Positions 8,984 to 19,355 are shown, counted from the stretch's first letter. The stretch is 64,000 nt of DNA from Erwinia amylovora (GCF_017161565.1 NZ_CP066796.1:558001-622000); one strand, 5' to 3'. The notes: a model not told the origin generated them from the sequence alone. Numbers and translations: made by a program.

Positions 8984-9629
8984 AGTCGCCGTATATCATC
9001 TGATTTAGTGAGTTTTTCAAGGGGTTATCCTGATGCGTTATAATGGCAACAACGATATCTCATCAGAGCAGACATCTGTTTTAACTTAGTAGCAGATTTG
9101 CCAGTAACAGTCGGCATTATCTGCGCTGCGCGCACGCTAATTATAAACAGTTACCATTAAAAAATCTGATAATTAATTAGAGTTATAATGTTTTCTGTTT
9201 AAGCTAACAGCTTTAAAGCGAATGATTTATGTGATCTACGCCAGATAAAAGGATGACGGGTTAGCAAATAATGGCACAGTGTATTTAACGGTGTTGCAAA
9301 CCGCTGCCTGCTCTCAGGTAGTTAGCGGCTCCCGGCCTGATGATGTTGTCACGATTGGCCGGGCAGCCATGTCAAACCCTCACCGTCGTTAGCCGTGTGA
9401 ATTGCGATCCCGACTGATAATTTCTTACTGCTAAATTATGGCCTGAATGCATACCTTCAATTTGACGGACTGGCCTGGCGATAATCTTTCTGCGGATAGC
9501 CCGTGCTTAATCTTGAAAGCATACCAAACGGATCTGTTGCCGCATATGAATTGCCATCATTACGTCATCTTCCGCGCTTAGCCTGGCTATCGGCAAGGCT
9601 CCCTTAAATGATGATAAAAAGGATGATTG
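8984..9629. other. Long intergenic region, no gene recognised
   Basis: About 645 bases between the divergent ToxR-like gene and the PAP2 phosphatase gene. It is AT-rich near the regulator start (9050-9260) and more GC-rich with many short repeats of GGC/GCC from 9290. I see no convincing open frame, RNA gene or terminator. Confidence 0.5.
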
Positions 9630-10898
9630 ATGCGCTTCCTTATACCACTCCTGACAGCCGTGCTGCTGGTCAGCCCGCTCACCCAGGCCAAAAACGTCGC
9701 TGAACTGGCGCAGATCGCGGCGATAGCTAATGAAACCACGGCGGCTGGTAACAGCACGGCTGTTGCAGAGCTGGAAAAAAAGGTGCAAGGCTCGCTGATC
9801 GATACCTTAAAAGGAACAAGTGGCACGCTGACTCGCAGCCAGCTGGAGAAGGCGAAGCAGGGCCAGGCGCTGGCGGATAAGGTGTGGTTAACCGCCTCCG
9901 GTTACGACTTTGGCAGAAACCAGCAGCAGCAGCAGCAGGCGGATGTCGACCTGCTGGCTGCTTTTAGCCGTCTGCCGGCAACGACTTTACAGCAGAACCT
10001 CGCAACGGTGGAGGCTATCAATCTCAATGCAACCAGTGGGCTACGTCAACAGGCGCTGGTGGATGCCGAAGGGGAGAATTATCTCTTTTTCCTCGCCGAT
10101 GCGCTCGGGCCACGCCTTGGTCAGGCATTTATCCGCGCTTATAGTCAAGGTAAGTTAAACAAAGCCGCAGCGCTGATCAAGGCGAGTGAAGTCAGCACCC
10201 GCTACGCGAAACAGCACTTCGGCTACACGCGACCGTTCCTGATCCCTGCTAACACCATCCATCTGGTGCCGGACAGTGCGGTAGTGAAAGATAACCATCC
10301 GTACAGCGCCAACGGTGGCTCGTTCCCCAGCGGTCACACCAATACCGGCTATACCGATGCTCTGCTGATTGCCGTGATGGTGCCAGAACGCTTTGTGCCG
10401 TTGGTGGATCGCGCAGCACGCTACGGCTACTCGCGCATCGTGCTCGGCGTACACTACCCGCTGGATGTCATGGGTTCACGCATGATGGCGCAGCGTAATG
10501 TGGCGTATTACCTCAATGACCCGCAGTACCGCGCCCTGTTCGAAGCGGCGAAGCAGCAGCTACGTACGGCGTTGGAGAAAGAGTGCGGCACGTCGCTGTC
10601 CGTCTGCGCGCAGGCACCGCAAAAGGATGATCCCTACGCGGCAGCACCCATGCAGACCTTCTACCGTTTTACGCTGACCTACCATCTGCCGGGCAATCGG
10701 GTACAGCCTTCACCCGTGCTGGTGCCGCAAGGGGCTGAAGTGCTGCTGGAAGCCCCGTTACCCCATTTGAGCGCGGCGCAGCGCCGTCAGCTGATGGTGA
10801 AGACGGCGCTGGCGGGCGGCTACCCGCTGTCGGGTAATGCTGAACAGAGCTTCTGGCAGCGTCTTAACCTGCACGATGCGGTGGCCGCAGCACAGTAG
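9630..10898 (+). CDS. Exported PAP2-superfamily acid phosphatase
   Basis: 422 residues from the ATG at 9630, which is preferred to the in-frame TTG one codon earlier; AAAGGAT lies upstream. A signal peptide covers residues 1-21. The PAP2 catalytic signature is complete: KQHFGYTRP (K-x6-RP), GSFPSGHTN (PSGH) and SRIVLGVHYPLD (SR-x5-H-x3-D). These residues form the phospho-histidine site of vanadium-haloperoxidase-like phosphatases. The N-terminal 100 residues contain a short poly-Gln run, and a C-terminal extension of about 130 residues follows the catalytic core. A periplasmic non-specific phosphatase is the simplest reading. The gene stands alone. Confidence 0.88.
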   Translation: MRFLIPLLTAVLLVSPLTQAKNVAELAQIAAIANETTAAGNSTAVAELEKKVQGSLIDTLKGTSGTLTRSQLEKAKQGQALADKVWLTASGYDFGRNQQQQQQADVDLLAAFSRLPATTLQQNLATVEAINLNATSGLRQQALVDAEGENYLFFLADALGPRLGQAFIRAYSQGKLNKAAALIKASEVSTRYAKQHFGYTRPFLIPANTIHLVPDSAVVKDNHPYSANGGSFPSGHTNTGYTDALLIAVMVPERFVPLVDRAARYGYSRIVLGVHYPLDVMGSRMMAQRNVAYYLNDPQYRALFEAAKQQLRTALEKECGTSLSVCAQAPQKDDPYAAAPMQTFYRFTLTYHLPGNRVQPSPVLVPQGAEVLLEAPLPHLSAAQRRQLMVKTALAGGYPLSGNAEQSFWQRLNLHDAVAAAQ

Positions 10899-11052
10899 CC
10901 GTTCATCCTTAAGGGCGCACGCTGTCATGATCCGGCGGCGTCACTCTCTCTGCAACCCGGCACTTCCCGCCGATGGATACTTTAAGAAATTTTCTGACAC
11001 ATATTGTCATTGCTTTTTATTCGTCGTAGCATCCCCGTTCAAGCGTGAAACT

Positions 11053-11071
11053 GATAATAATAATCATTTTC
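11053..11071 (+). promoter_or_regulatory. Fur box upstream of siderophore-binding protein gene
   Basis: GATAATAATAATCATTTTC matches 17 of 19 positions of the classical Fur consensus and lies 17 bp before the start codon. This implies iron-repressed expression of the downstream gene. Confidence 0.85.
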
Positions 11072-11087
11072 TTTTGCGGGGTTAACG

Positions 11088-12218
11088 ATGACGTTCTGGG
11101 GTAAAGTATTGATTCTGGCTGGCGGTTTGCTGACGTCAGCCCCTTTGCTGGCAGCACCGTTTGTGGTGGAAGATGTCAGCGGACGTAAAGTCGAGATTAA
11201 ATCTGCGGTGCAGCGGGTGCTGCTTGGTGAAGGACGGCAGATCTACCTGCTGGCTGCGTTTGATACCGATGCGCCGTTCAAGCGCGTGGTCGGCTGGCGT
11301 GACGATTTGCCAAAGGCCGATTTTGACAGCTATCAGATTTATGCCAAGAAATACCCGTCTGTTGCCGCCCTGCCGACCTTTGGCGGAGCGAAGGATGGCA
11401 CATTTAACGTCGAACAGGCACTGACGCTGAAGCCCGACCTGGTGCTGATGAATCTTGAATCTAAAGCCGCCACCGATGAGTCCGGACTGACCGAAAAACT
11501 GAGCAAATTGGGCATTCCGGTGGTGTTTATCGACTTCCGTGAAAAACCCTTTGAAAACGCTGAAAAGAGTATTCGCATCATGGGGCAACTGGTGGGCAAA
11601 TCAGCGCGTGCTGAAGAGATCATCGCTTTCCGTCAACGGCAGATCGACATCGTCACCGACCGGTTGAAAAATTTCCAGGGCCAGCGGCCGAAAGTGATTC
11701 TGGATCGCGCGGGCGGCTATACGGAAGAGTGCTGCATGTCATTTGGTGATGAGAACTTTGGCCGTATGGTGGCAGTCGCCGGAGGTATTAACATCGCCAA
11801 AGGGCTGATTCCCGGCACTTTCGGTATGCTTAACCCGGAACAAATTATTGCCGCGCGCCCGGATGTGGTGGTGGTCACCGGCGCTAACTGGAAAAACTAC
11901 AATACCGCAGGCGGCTGGGTTGGCGTCGGGCCGGGGGCGGATTTAACAGTAGCCCGCCAGCGGTTAAGCGCGCTAATGAAGCGCCCGGCGTTCCGTACTC
12001 TGCCGGTTGCTACCAATGGTAATGCGCATGCCATCTGGCATCAGTTCTACGACAGCCCGTATCAGTTCGTCGCTATTCAGGCGTTGGCGAAATGGCTGCA
12101 TCCGGAGCTGTTTAAAGATATCGATCCGGATGCGACCTTCCGCGAGTTTTACCAGCGTTTTCTGCCGATTGACTATCAGCCAGGCTATTGGGTGACGCTG
12201 TCGCCGACGGCGGGGTAA
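11088..12218 (+). CDS. Periplasmic iron-siderophore ABC transporter binding protein (FecB/FepB-like)
   Basis: 376 residues with a signal peptide (residues 1-22, ending LLAAP) and the two-lobed helical-backbone fold of class III binding proteins: FVVEDVSGRKVEI at the start, NVEQALTLKPDLVLMN, then LGIPVVFIDF and the second-lobe block MLNPEQIIAARPDVVVVTG. An unusual TEECCMSFGDENFG segment lies in the linker region. A Fur box directly precedes it. No permease or ATPase gene follows; instead ferritin lies convergently, and only relics of FecCD/FecE-type genes remain at 13.7-14.0 kb. It could still serve another transporter. Family confident, substrate unknown. Confidence 0.88.
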   Translation: MTFWGKVLILAGGLLTSAPLLAAPFVVEDVSGRKVEIKSAVQRVLLGEGRQIYLLAAFDTDAPFKRVVGWRDDLPKADFDSYQIYAKKYPSVAALPTFGGAKDGTFNVEQALTLKPDLVLMNLESKAATDESGLTEKLSKLGIPVVFIDFREKPFENAEKSIRIMGQLVGKSARAEEIIAFRQRQIDIVTDRLKNFQGQRPKVILDRAGGYTEECCMSFGDENFGRMVAVAGGINIAKGLIPGTFGMLNPEQIIAARPDVVVVTGANWKNYNTAGGWVGVGPGADLTVARQRLSALMKRPAFRTLPVATNGNAHAIWHQFYDSPYQFVAIQALAKWLHPELFKDIDPDATFREFYQRFLPIDYQPGYWVTLSPTAG

Positions 12219-12235
12219 AGCTGACTGCATATTAA

Positions 12236-12268
12236 AGGGCGGCCGCTGAAACAGCGACCGCCCTTTTT
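12236..12268. terminator. Rho-independent terminator between convergent genes
   Basis: A stem with AGGGCGG...CCGCCCT arms and near-perfect inner pairing (GCTG/CAGC) is followed by five T. It lies between the stop codons of the convergent siderophore-binding gene and ftnA and ends the former; the preceding TTAAA gives weaker termination for the other strand. Confidence 0.85.
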
Positions 12269-12305
12269 CAGGTTTACGGGTGACAGGCTGACTGAACCTG
12301 AAGGG

Positions 12306-12821
12306 TTATGCCTGGTGAGAATGTGCGCCGGGTTCGCTCATTTTCTTCAAATCTTTATCAACGAAGAATAGCGCCTGACCGCTGTTACCCACCAGCGCCA
12401 GTTTATCCAGCACAGATTTAAACAGCTTCTCCTCTTCATGCTGCTCGGCGACATACCACTGCAGGAAGTTAAACGTTGAGTAATCCTGAGTGGTCATAGC
12501 GGAATGCGCCAGCTCATTGATTTTGAGAGTAATCAGCTGTTCATGCTGATATGCCTGCTCCAGCACTTCGTTCAAAGAATTAAAGGTAACCGGGGGGGCA
12601 TCAATGGTGCCCAGCACCGGCATCGCGCCGGTATCGCTCAGGTAGTTAAACAGACGCTGCATATGCTGCATCTCTTCTGCCGAGTGCTCGCGCAGAAAAG
12701 CGGCAGCGCCTTCAAAACCTTTGTCATTGCACCACGCACTCATCTGCAGGTACAGGTTGGCAGAATAGAACTCCAGATTCAGCTGATCGTTCAGCTGAGC
12801 GGTCATTTCGTAAGTCAGCAT
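12306..12821 (-). CDS. ftnA: Non-haem ferritin
   Basis: 171 residues from the ATG at 12821, chosen because AAAGGAG precedes it at good spacing; an in-frame ATG six codons earlier lacks this. The product shows the bacterial ferritin four-helix pattern, with [18 protein letters not shown], the ferroxidase residues E in [12 protein letters not shown], and E in [14 protein letters not shown] His-containing tail (GAHSHQA) ends the protein as in E. coli FtnA. It stores iron in the cytosol as a 24-mer. Its position opposite a Fur-regulated uptake protein makes an iron-handling pair. Confidence 0.93.
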   Translation of the reverse strand: MLTYEMTAQLNDQLNLEFYSANLYLQMSAWCNDKGFEGAAAFLREHSAEEMQHMQRLFNYLSDTGAMPVLGTIDAPPVTFNSLNEVLEQAYQHEQLITLKINELAHSAMTTQDYSTFNFLQWYVAEQHEEEKLFKSVLDKLALVGNSGQALFFVDKDLKKMSEPGAHSHQA

Positions 12822-13728
12822 GATGACTCCTTTACCCATATTGGGCGAGATTAAACAGGCGATTTCATTGCATTATGCACCTGTTCAGCTTAAATAAAAA
12901 CGCTTAATTATAGCTATGGCTAATTTAATATTCACGTCATGGCTATGTGTGGTAATTGATAATCATTCCATCATTAAAACTCTCTGATTCACGTTTTTAA
13001 ATAAGTTTGATAACCATTCTTATTCAGGGTGAGGCGGCAAAGGACGAAATGAGAATCAATGCGCTTTAACTGTATTTTCAGCCAGAATTATATTTCATCA
13101 GGGCGACTTCAGCTATCCATATTCTGCGGCCACACCGGCCGCAGCGCTGGCTTTCCCTGTCCTGTGGAACGCTGTTGCCTTACTGGCGGCTGGCACGCAG
13201 CAAAGAAGGAGGCGGCCTGACATGAATAATTGTAGTGAAGCAAATGCCAAAACGCATGATTAAATGCTTTCTCTTATTTCCAACGACTTGCAGGCATCGC
13301 ACTTGAAATATCAACTACCTCTTTGGTTATAATATTATTTTAATCATGCCGTTACCTCTGAAGGTTAAATTATCCCCCTGCTGGCATTAAAGGCAGAGCG
13401 TTTGGCTATTTCAGTCTGCCGGCAAGTTAAACCGGTACCGGCTGTGGTTAAAGAAAAAGGTGACTTGGACTGATAGGGCTATATATCAGCGAGATATCGG
13501 GTTGGCCGTGCTGTTTTAACGCGTCATTTCAGATAAGCCAGCATCAACCTGGCCCGGGCGGTTAGAAATTCATCTTTGGGTCAACCACACCTCACGCGCA
13601 TCGCCAGTCTGATTGGACAGGCTGTTGGCGGCGATTGACAAGATGTAATGCGTCTTGTCGATCGGGTTCTAGATATTAATCTGTAAGGGTAGCGTCTGCT
13701 GCAATTTATCTGATAAGCGGTAAACGCA

Positions 13729-13890
13729 TTTGAGCTGCGGAGTGAACTGCCGCAACGGCACGGTCGCACGGTCATGGTGGTGCTGCACGATCTGAGCTCC
13801 GCGCTGAACTATGCCGATAAGCTGGTGTTTCTCAAACAGGGGCGACAGGCAGGCATTGTCAGCGAGGCGAAAAACGGGCGTACGAAGTGA
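13729..13890 (+). pseudogene. Relic of siderophore ABC transporter ATPase (FecE/FhuC-like C-terminus)
   Basis: Read in frame, this stretch gives FELRSELPQRHGRT, then VMVVLHDLSSALNYADKLVF and LKQGRQAGIVSEAKNG before TGA. This is the H-loop (LHDL) and following segment of FecE/FhuC-type ATPases. Upstream the frame is closed by several stops, and no Walker A or signature motif was found. It is a non-functional 3' fragment, probably from the transporter that once worked with the intact binding protein at 11.1 kb. Confidence 0.65.
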
Positions 13891-13992
13891 ATGAAAAGCG
13901 TGTTGAACGTTGAGCTACAGACGCCAGTTCACCCGTTGATCGGCGCGCCCTTCTTTATGCCGCTGCGCCGGCGAGACGAGGGGCGGGGGATG
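13891..13992 (+). pseudogene. Relic of FecCD-type permease C-terminus
   Basis: The frame reads VLNVELQTPVHPLIGAPFFM followed by PLRRRDEGRG. FecCD permeases end with a conserved ELPVG-V-T-LIGAPFFL-LL block, and this fragment keeps the spacing and the LIGAPFF core but has lost the rest of the gene. It abuts the ATPase relic. Short, so identification is moderate. Confidence 0.5.
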
Positions 13993-14150
13993 AGTTTTCA
14001 AACCGTTGCGCTATGTCGTCGTCGCGGCACGCTGGTGAGCATTGCTCTCCTCGCGCGGGTGGCGGTGCCCTGAGCCACCTCGCTGACCATATCAGCATAA
14101 TAGGGTAATTCTGAATTTTTCGTTACACCCAATCTATTGTCCCCTCGCGA

Positions 14151-14178
14151 GGAACCACATGGTACTTTCAGCCACTCA
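14151..14178 (+). promoter_or_regulatory. Hrp box (HrpL promoter) before DUF5993-dsbB-PCS-GGT cluster
   Basis: GGAACC-N15-CCACTCA matches every fixed position of the HrpL consensus GGAACC-N15/16-CCACNNA, with the same 15-nt spacer as the boxes before hrpA and hrpJ in this window. It lies 127 nt before the first small gene of the cluster and points toward it. A HrpL-dependent promoter is inferred from the sequence match; no expression evidence is available. Confidence 0.75.
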
Positions 14179-14304
14179 CCGCCATTCCTCTGGTTCAGTG
14201 TGTCAATTGATAAGATTTGGGTGGGGTAACTGGTATTACCCGGCATTCTATCAGGGGAAGATGGCACTGTATCTGGATTACTATTCTCACTAATGGAGTC
14301 ATAC

Positions 14305-14463
14305 ATGTATATGTATTTACCCTTTTTACTAGGCGCAGGCATTGTTTTTAGTATGCTTGCGGGAAAACGAAAGCTGTCTTATCTGTTTTGGTTCGCAGAA
14401 CTGATTATTATCCTCGCGTGGTTGAAAGTTCATGCCACCACTGCGCTTCTCCTTTCGTTCTAG
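14305..14463 (+). CDS. Small inner-membrane protein, DUF5993-like
   Basis: A 52-residue protein starting MYMYLPFLLGAGIVFSMLAG, with two predicted membrane helices (about residues 4-18 and 27-42) and a C-terminal WLKVHATTALLLSF. The ATG at 14305 has GGAG 7 nt upstream; an in-frame ATG at 14293 overlaps the stop of a tiny 10-codon frame (14261-14293). It resembles the DUF5993 family, which I recall as short membrane proteins encoded next to DsbB-like genes. It is 8 nt upstream of the DsbB-like gene and so is probably co-transcribed from the Hrp box at 14151. Function unknown. Confidence 0.65.
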   Translation: MYMYLPFLLGAGIVFSMLAGKRKLSYLFWFAELIIILAWLKVHATTALLLSF

Positions 14464-14471
14464 AGGTCACT

Positions 14472-15023
14472 ATGCAATCGTCTGTTAAAAAAGATTTATC
14501 CCGCCCGCTGAATATGATCATGCTTATTCCGGTTATTGTCGCTTTACTTTGCGCATTTTATTTTCAGCTGAGGTATTACGATCTGCCATGCCCGCTTTGT
14601 CTGCTGCAACGTGCGGCTTTACTGCTGACAGGAGCGGGCCTGCTTTTTAACCTCTATTTTGGCAACAGAAAGCTGCATTATGGCATGGTCATTTTCGGTG
14701 CCTTAGCACTGGCCACCGTCGCCACCCGACATGTTTTCCTGCATATCATGCCCGGTGATACAGGCTATGGATTGCCGTTCCTTGGCATACATTTGTATAC
14801 ATGGAGTTTAATTCTGGCCGTGGCGTTAATCTTTGGCGTGGCAGTGACTTTAATGATCACCCCGGATGCCGCTACACCTTCTGTCGTTAATAAATCTATA
14901 ACGCAGAAAATTCTTATGATTATTTATGCCTTGATTGTGGTGGCCAATCTGTTGTCAACAGTGCTGCAATGTGGCGGCGGTCAGTGTGATGATAACCCAA
15001 CTTATTATCAGTTACTGAAATAG
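14472..15023 (+). CDS. DsbB-like disulfide bond formation protein
   Basis: 183 residues from the ATG at 14472 (AGAGG upstream). There are four or more membrane helices. The redox pair is CPLC at about residue 41 (YYDLPCPLCLLQRAALL), matching the C-x-x-C plus QR motif of DsbB, which binds quinone. A second Cys pair lies near the C-terminus (QCGGGQC). It would reoxidise a periplasmic thiol oxidase by passing electrons to quinone. It is shorter and more divergent than housekeeping DsbB and no DsbA partner is next to it. It is placed between the DUF5993-like gene and the phytochelatin-synthase-like gene. Confidence 0.8.
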   Translation: MQSSVKKDLSRPLNMIMLIPVIVALLCAFYFQLRYYDLPCPLCLLQRAALLLTGAGLLFNLYFGNRKLHYGMVIFGALALATVATRHVFLHIMPGDTGYGLPFLGIHLYTWSLILAVALIFGVAVTLMITPDAATPSVVNKSITQKILMIIYALIVVANLLSTVLQCGGGQCDDNPTYYQLLK

Positions 15024-15106
15024 TTTGTCACGGGTACAACCTGTTGTAAATATCCATCAGGCCGGGAGTTACGGCCTGCTTAATAAGTAATTTGAGAAAA
15101 TTAATA

Positions 15107-15882
15107 ATGAAAAAAATTTTTTTTGCCGCTCTGCTGGCAAGTTTTGTGATGCCCACCAGTGGTTTCAGTCAGATTGTTGACTGGGAAAGTTCCGAGGGAG
15201 TTCAGCGGTTATCGCAGGCCGCCGTTAAGCAGGATTTCTTTGCGCTGGCTCCGCAATTTGAAGGTCAAAGTAATAAAGTCTATTGCGGGGTTGCATCGGC
15301 AACTATCGTACTGAATGCGTTACGCCTGCATGAAAATAAGCCAATTCAACCTGACACCAGCTCTATAGCCACCGAGGACCGTGCCTGGTTCCCGAAAAAG
15401 AACGGCTGGCTTCCGTTCTGGAATCGCTATACCCAGAACAGCGTGGTTGCTTACAGCAGCAAACCGCGTATAGAAATTTTCGGCAAACCAGAGGCTGCCG
15501 GTGCGCAGTCTGATTACGGCCTGCATCTTGAAGATGAACGCCGGCTGCTGACTAATGCCGGACTCAAGGTTAATGCGGTGACTGTCGATGATATCGCGCA
15601 ACAGGATAAGATGAAGAATGAGATCATTGCCGCGCTTAAGCAGCCAGATTCTTTTGTCATCGTGAACTTTTTGCGTAGCGCCATCGGACAAAAGGCGACG
15701 GGCACTTTTCGCCTTTAGGGGCTTATGACGCTAAATCAGATTCATTCCTGATGATGGACGTATCGAACACGCAACATCCCTGGGTGTGGGTCGACAGCCA
15801 AACGCTATTCAAAGGAATGCATACGCTTGATGGCTCACAGTATCGTGGGTATCTGACGGTTGAAGAGTCTGAAAAACTGTAA
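15107..15882 (+). pseudogene. Phytochelatin-synthase-like cysteine peptidase, broken by one base
   Basis: Starts at the ATG at 15107 with a signal peptide (MKKIFFAALLASF...). The catalytic Cys is at about residue 60 (NKVYCGVASATIVLNALRL). In the starting frame the gene stops at 15718, but the +1 frame continues GDGHFSPLGAYDAKSDS, then MMDVSNTQHPWVWVD to a TAA at 15880-15882. That supplies the His (DGHFSP) and Asp (MMDVS) of the PCS triad. Restoring one base in the AAAA run at 15690-15693 gives a 258-residue protein of normal bacterial PCS length. Bacterial members cleave glutathione to gamma-glutamylcysteine. It may be a recent pseudogene or a sequencing error. Confidence 0.8.
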
Positions 15883-15952
15883 AAATATTATTTATCATGA
15901 GGTTATCGCATCATCGCTAACCTCATTGTGCAAAGTAAAGAGATATCATTTC

Positions 15953-17716
15953 ATGTCATGCAAGTTTGTTTTACGTTTTTTACTGGCGTACGGTGCCATT
16001 TCCACCTTTAACGCTCAGGCAGCTTCCGCTCCTGCCGTTGAGGCTCGCCACGGGATGGTTGTTAGCTCACAGGCAATTGCCTCACAGGTTGGGGTAGATA
16101 TTCTCAAGCAAGGCGGCAATGCCATCGATGCAGCCGTTGCCGTCGGCTATGCTCAGGCAGTGGTTAATCCCTGCTGCGGCAACATTGGCGGCGGAGGATT
16201 TATGCTTATCCACCTTGCCGGTGGCAAAGAGACTTTTATCAATTTCCGTGAAACAGCGCCTGCCGCTGCCCGGGCAGATATGTATCTGGATGCTAATAAA
16301 AATGTCCGTTCTGACGCCAGCCTGCATGGCTACTCCGCCGTGGCCGTTCCCGGCACGGTGATGGGGCTGGATTATGCACAGACGCATTACGGCAAGCTAA
16401 GCCGCCAACAGGTCATGGCCCCGGCAATAAAACTGGCGCAGAAGGGTTTTATATTAACGCGTGCGGATAGCGATATTCTCGATACCACCGTCAGCCGCTT
16501 TCGACTGGATGCACAGGCTGCGCGCTGGTTTTTGCGCCCCGATGGCTCGCCGCTCCAGCCCGGCGATCGCCTGAAACAACCTGAACTTGCGGTGACCTTA
16601 AGCCATATTTCTCAGTCAGGTACGGATTATTTCTATCAGTCGCCCATTCCCCAGCGTGTTGAGGCTGCCGCGGCTAAAGGTGGCGGCATTATCACCGCGA
16701 AGGACTTCGCTGATTACCGCGTCACCGAAAGCGCGCCGTTACGCTGTCAGTACAGAGGCTACGAATTTATCTCATCCCCGCCCCCCAGTTCAGGCGGCGT
16801 AGCGCTGTGTGAAATGATCAATATCCTGGCCGGTTATGATATGCGCGCCCTGGGTTTCAATTCTGCCGACTCTGTCCACGTGATGACGGAAGCGATGCGT
16901 ATCGCCTACTTCGACCGCAATAATTCGCTGGGCGATCCGGCATTTATCAACAATCCGCTGGATAAACTGTTGAGCACAAGCTATGCCGATCGGGCGCGGC
17001 GTACTATTCATCAAACGGATGCCACACCGTCTCAGCAGCCTGAAAATAAACAGGTCACAGGCGAACGCCCGGAGACGACCCACTATTCCGTAGTCGATGG
17101 ACAAGGTAATGCGGTTTCGACCACCTACACGGTCAATGGCCGATTCGGTGCCGTGGTCATGGCGCCCGACACCGGTTTTTTCCTCAATGACGAAATGGAC
17201 GACTTCACCACCAAAATCGGTGAAAAAAATATGTTTGGCCTGGTGCAGGGTGCCAGCAATGCCATCGCACCTGGAAAACGTCCGCTGTCTTCAATGTCGC
17301 CTACAATTGTTACGCGTAACAACCGCGTGTTTTTAGTTCTCGGGTCCCCTGGCGGCTCGCGTATTATTACCGCTTCGCTACAGGCTGCGCTGAATATTAT
17401 TGATTACGGCATGCTGCCGCAGGAAGCGGTCGATGCGCCAAGGATCCATCATCAGTGGCTACCGGATGAAGTCTATTATGAACAGGGTGGACTTTCGTTT
17501 GATACCTTGAAACTGCTGCGCCAGCGCGGCTATAAAATGACCGAGCAGACGCCGTGGGGAGCAACTGAACTGATTATGGTTGCCCCCACGCTGAATGTGA
17601 ATGAAAAAGCGGCCGACTCAGGCAATGATTCTGCCGTATCTGGCCAGTTGAGGCCCGGTTATCTGTATGGAGCAAATGACATGCGTCGACCAGCCGGTGC
17701 GGCAGTGGGCTTTTAA
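15953..17716 (+). CDS. ggt: Periplasmic gamma-glutamyltransferase
   Basis: 587 residues from the ATG at 15953, preceded by AAAGAGA; upstream codons to 15860 overlap the previous gene and look non-coding. A signal peptide covers about residues 1-28. The autoprocessing site is at about residue 375 (ETTHYSVVDGQGNAVSTTYT), where Thr becomes the N-terminal nucleophile of the small subunit. Substrate residues are present (FRETAPAAA, SSMSPTIV, GSPGGSRII). The enzyme hydrolyses or transfers the gamma-glutamyl group of glutathione and related compounds. It follows the PCS-like gene by 70 nt and ends with two hairpins, so it is likely the last gene of the Hrp-box operon. Confidence 0.9.
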   Translation: MSCKFVLRFLLAYGAISTFNAQAASAPAVEARHGMVVSSQAIASQVGVDILKQGGNAIDAAVAVGYAQAVVNPCCGNIGGGGFMLIHLAGGKETFINFRETAPAAARADMYLDANKNVRSDASLHGYSAVAVPGTVMGLDYAQTHYGKLSRQQVMAPAIKLAQKGFILTRADSDILDTTVSRFRLDAQAARWFLRPDGSPLQPGDRLKQPELAVTLSHISQSGTDYFYQSPIPQRVEAAAAKGGGIITAKDFADYRVTESAPLRCQYRGYEFISSPPPSSGGVALCEMINILAGYDMRALGFNSADSVHVMTEAMRIAYFDRNNSLGDPAFINNPLDKLLSTSYADRARRTIHQTDATPSQQPENKQVTGERPETTHYSVVDGQGNAVSTTYTVNGRFGAVVMAPDTGFFLNDEMDDFTTKIGEKNMFGLVQGASNAIAPGKRPLSSMSPTIVTRNNRVFLVLGSPGGSRIITASLQAALNIIDYGMLPQEAVDAPRIHHQWLPDEVYYEQGGLSFDTLKLLRQRGYKMTEQTPWGATELIMVAPTLNVNEKAADSGNDSAVSGQLRPGYLYGANDMRRPAGAAVGF

Positions 17717-17736
17717 AACCTGCTTGATCTTGCAAG

Positions 17737-17757
17737 ACGGGCAGTAAGGCTGCCCGT
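17737..17757 (+). terminator. Hairpin downstream of ggt
   Basis: ACGGGCAG-TAAGG-CTGCCCGT, an 8-bp perfect stem 20 nt after the ggt stop. The following TGTTAC is not a full T-run, so termination here may be partial. Confidence 0.5.
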
Positions 17758-17778
17758 TGTTACACAGATCGTTAAGGA

Positions 17779-17812
17779 GCATGAAGTGGTTATCGGCCAC
17801 TTCATGCTTTTT
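17779..17812 (+). terminator. Rho-independent terminator downstream of ggt
   Basis: GCATGAAGTGG and CCACTTCATGC form a perfect 11-bp stem with a 7-nt loop followed by five T. This is the strong terminator of the plus-strand operon. Confidence 0.85.
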
Positions 17813-17900
17813 GCACTATCAATCACCGCAGCGACTACCGCATAAATGTCACCGCATCTGGCGGGGACAATTTAGTCAATTGCACGTTTATCACAACGAA

Positions 17901-19355
<1,455 letters not shown>

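Larger units (their letters stand above)
12822..14150. other. Gene graveyard between ftnA and the Hrp-box operon
   Basis: About 1.3 kb with no intact gene. The first 250 bases are AT-rich and serve as the ftnA control region. From about 13.1 kb the sequence is littered with short frames and stop codons. Only two fragments are recognisable, both from an iron-siderophore ABC transporter (listed separately). The rest looks like decayed coding sequence that I cannot assign. Confidence 0.6.

Noticed and set aside
9940-9960. CAG repeat in the PAP2 phosphatase gene as a possible phase-variable tract
   Set aside because: A short in-frame poly-Gln run; slippage by a codon would not switch the gene off.
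13897-14073. 60-codon frame as an intact small gene
   Set aside because: Its first third matches the end of FecCD permeases and the rest is not conserved; better explained as a relic.
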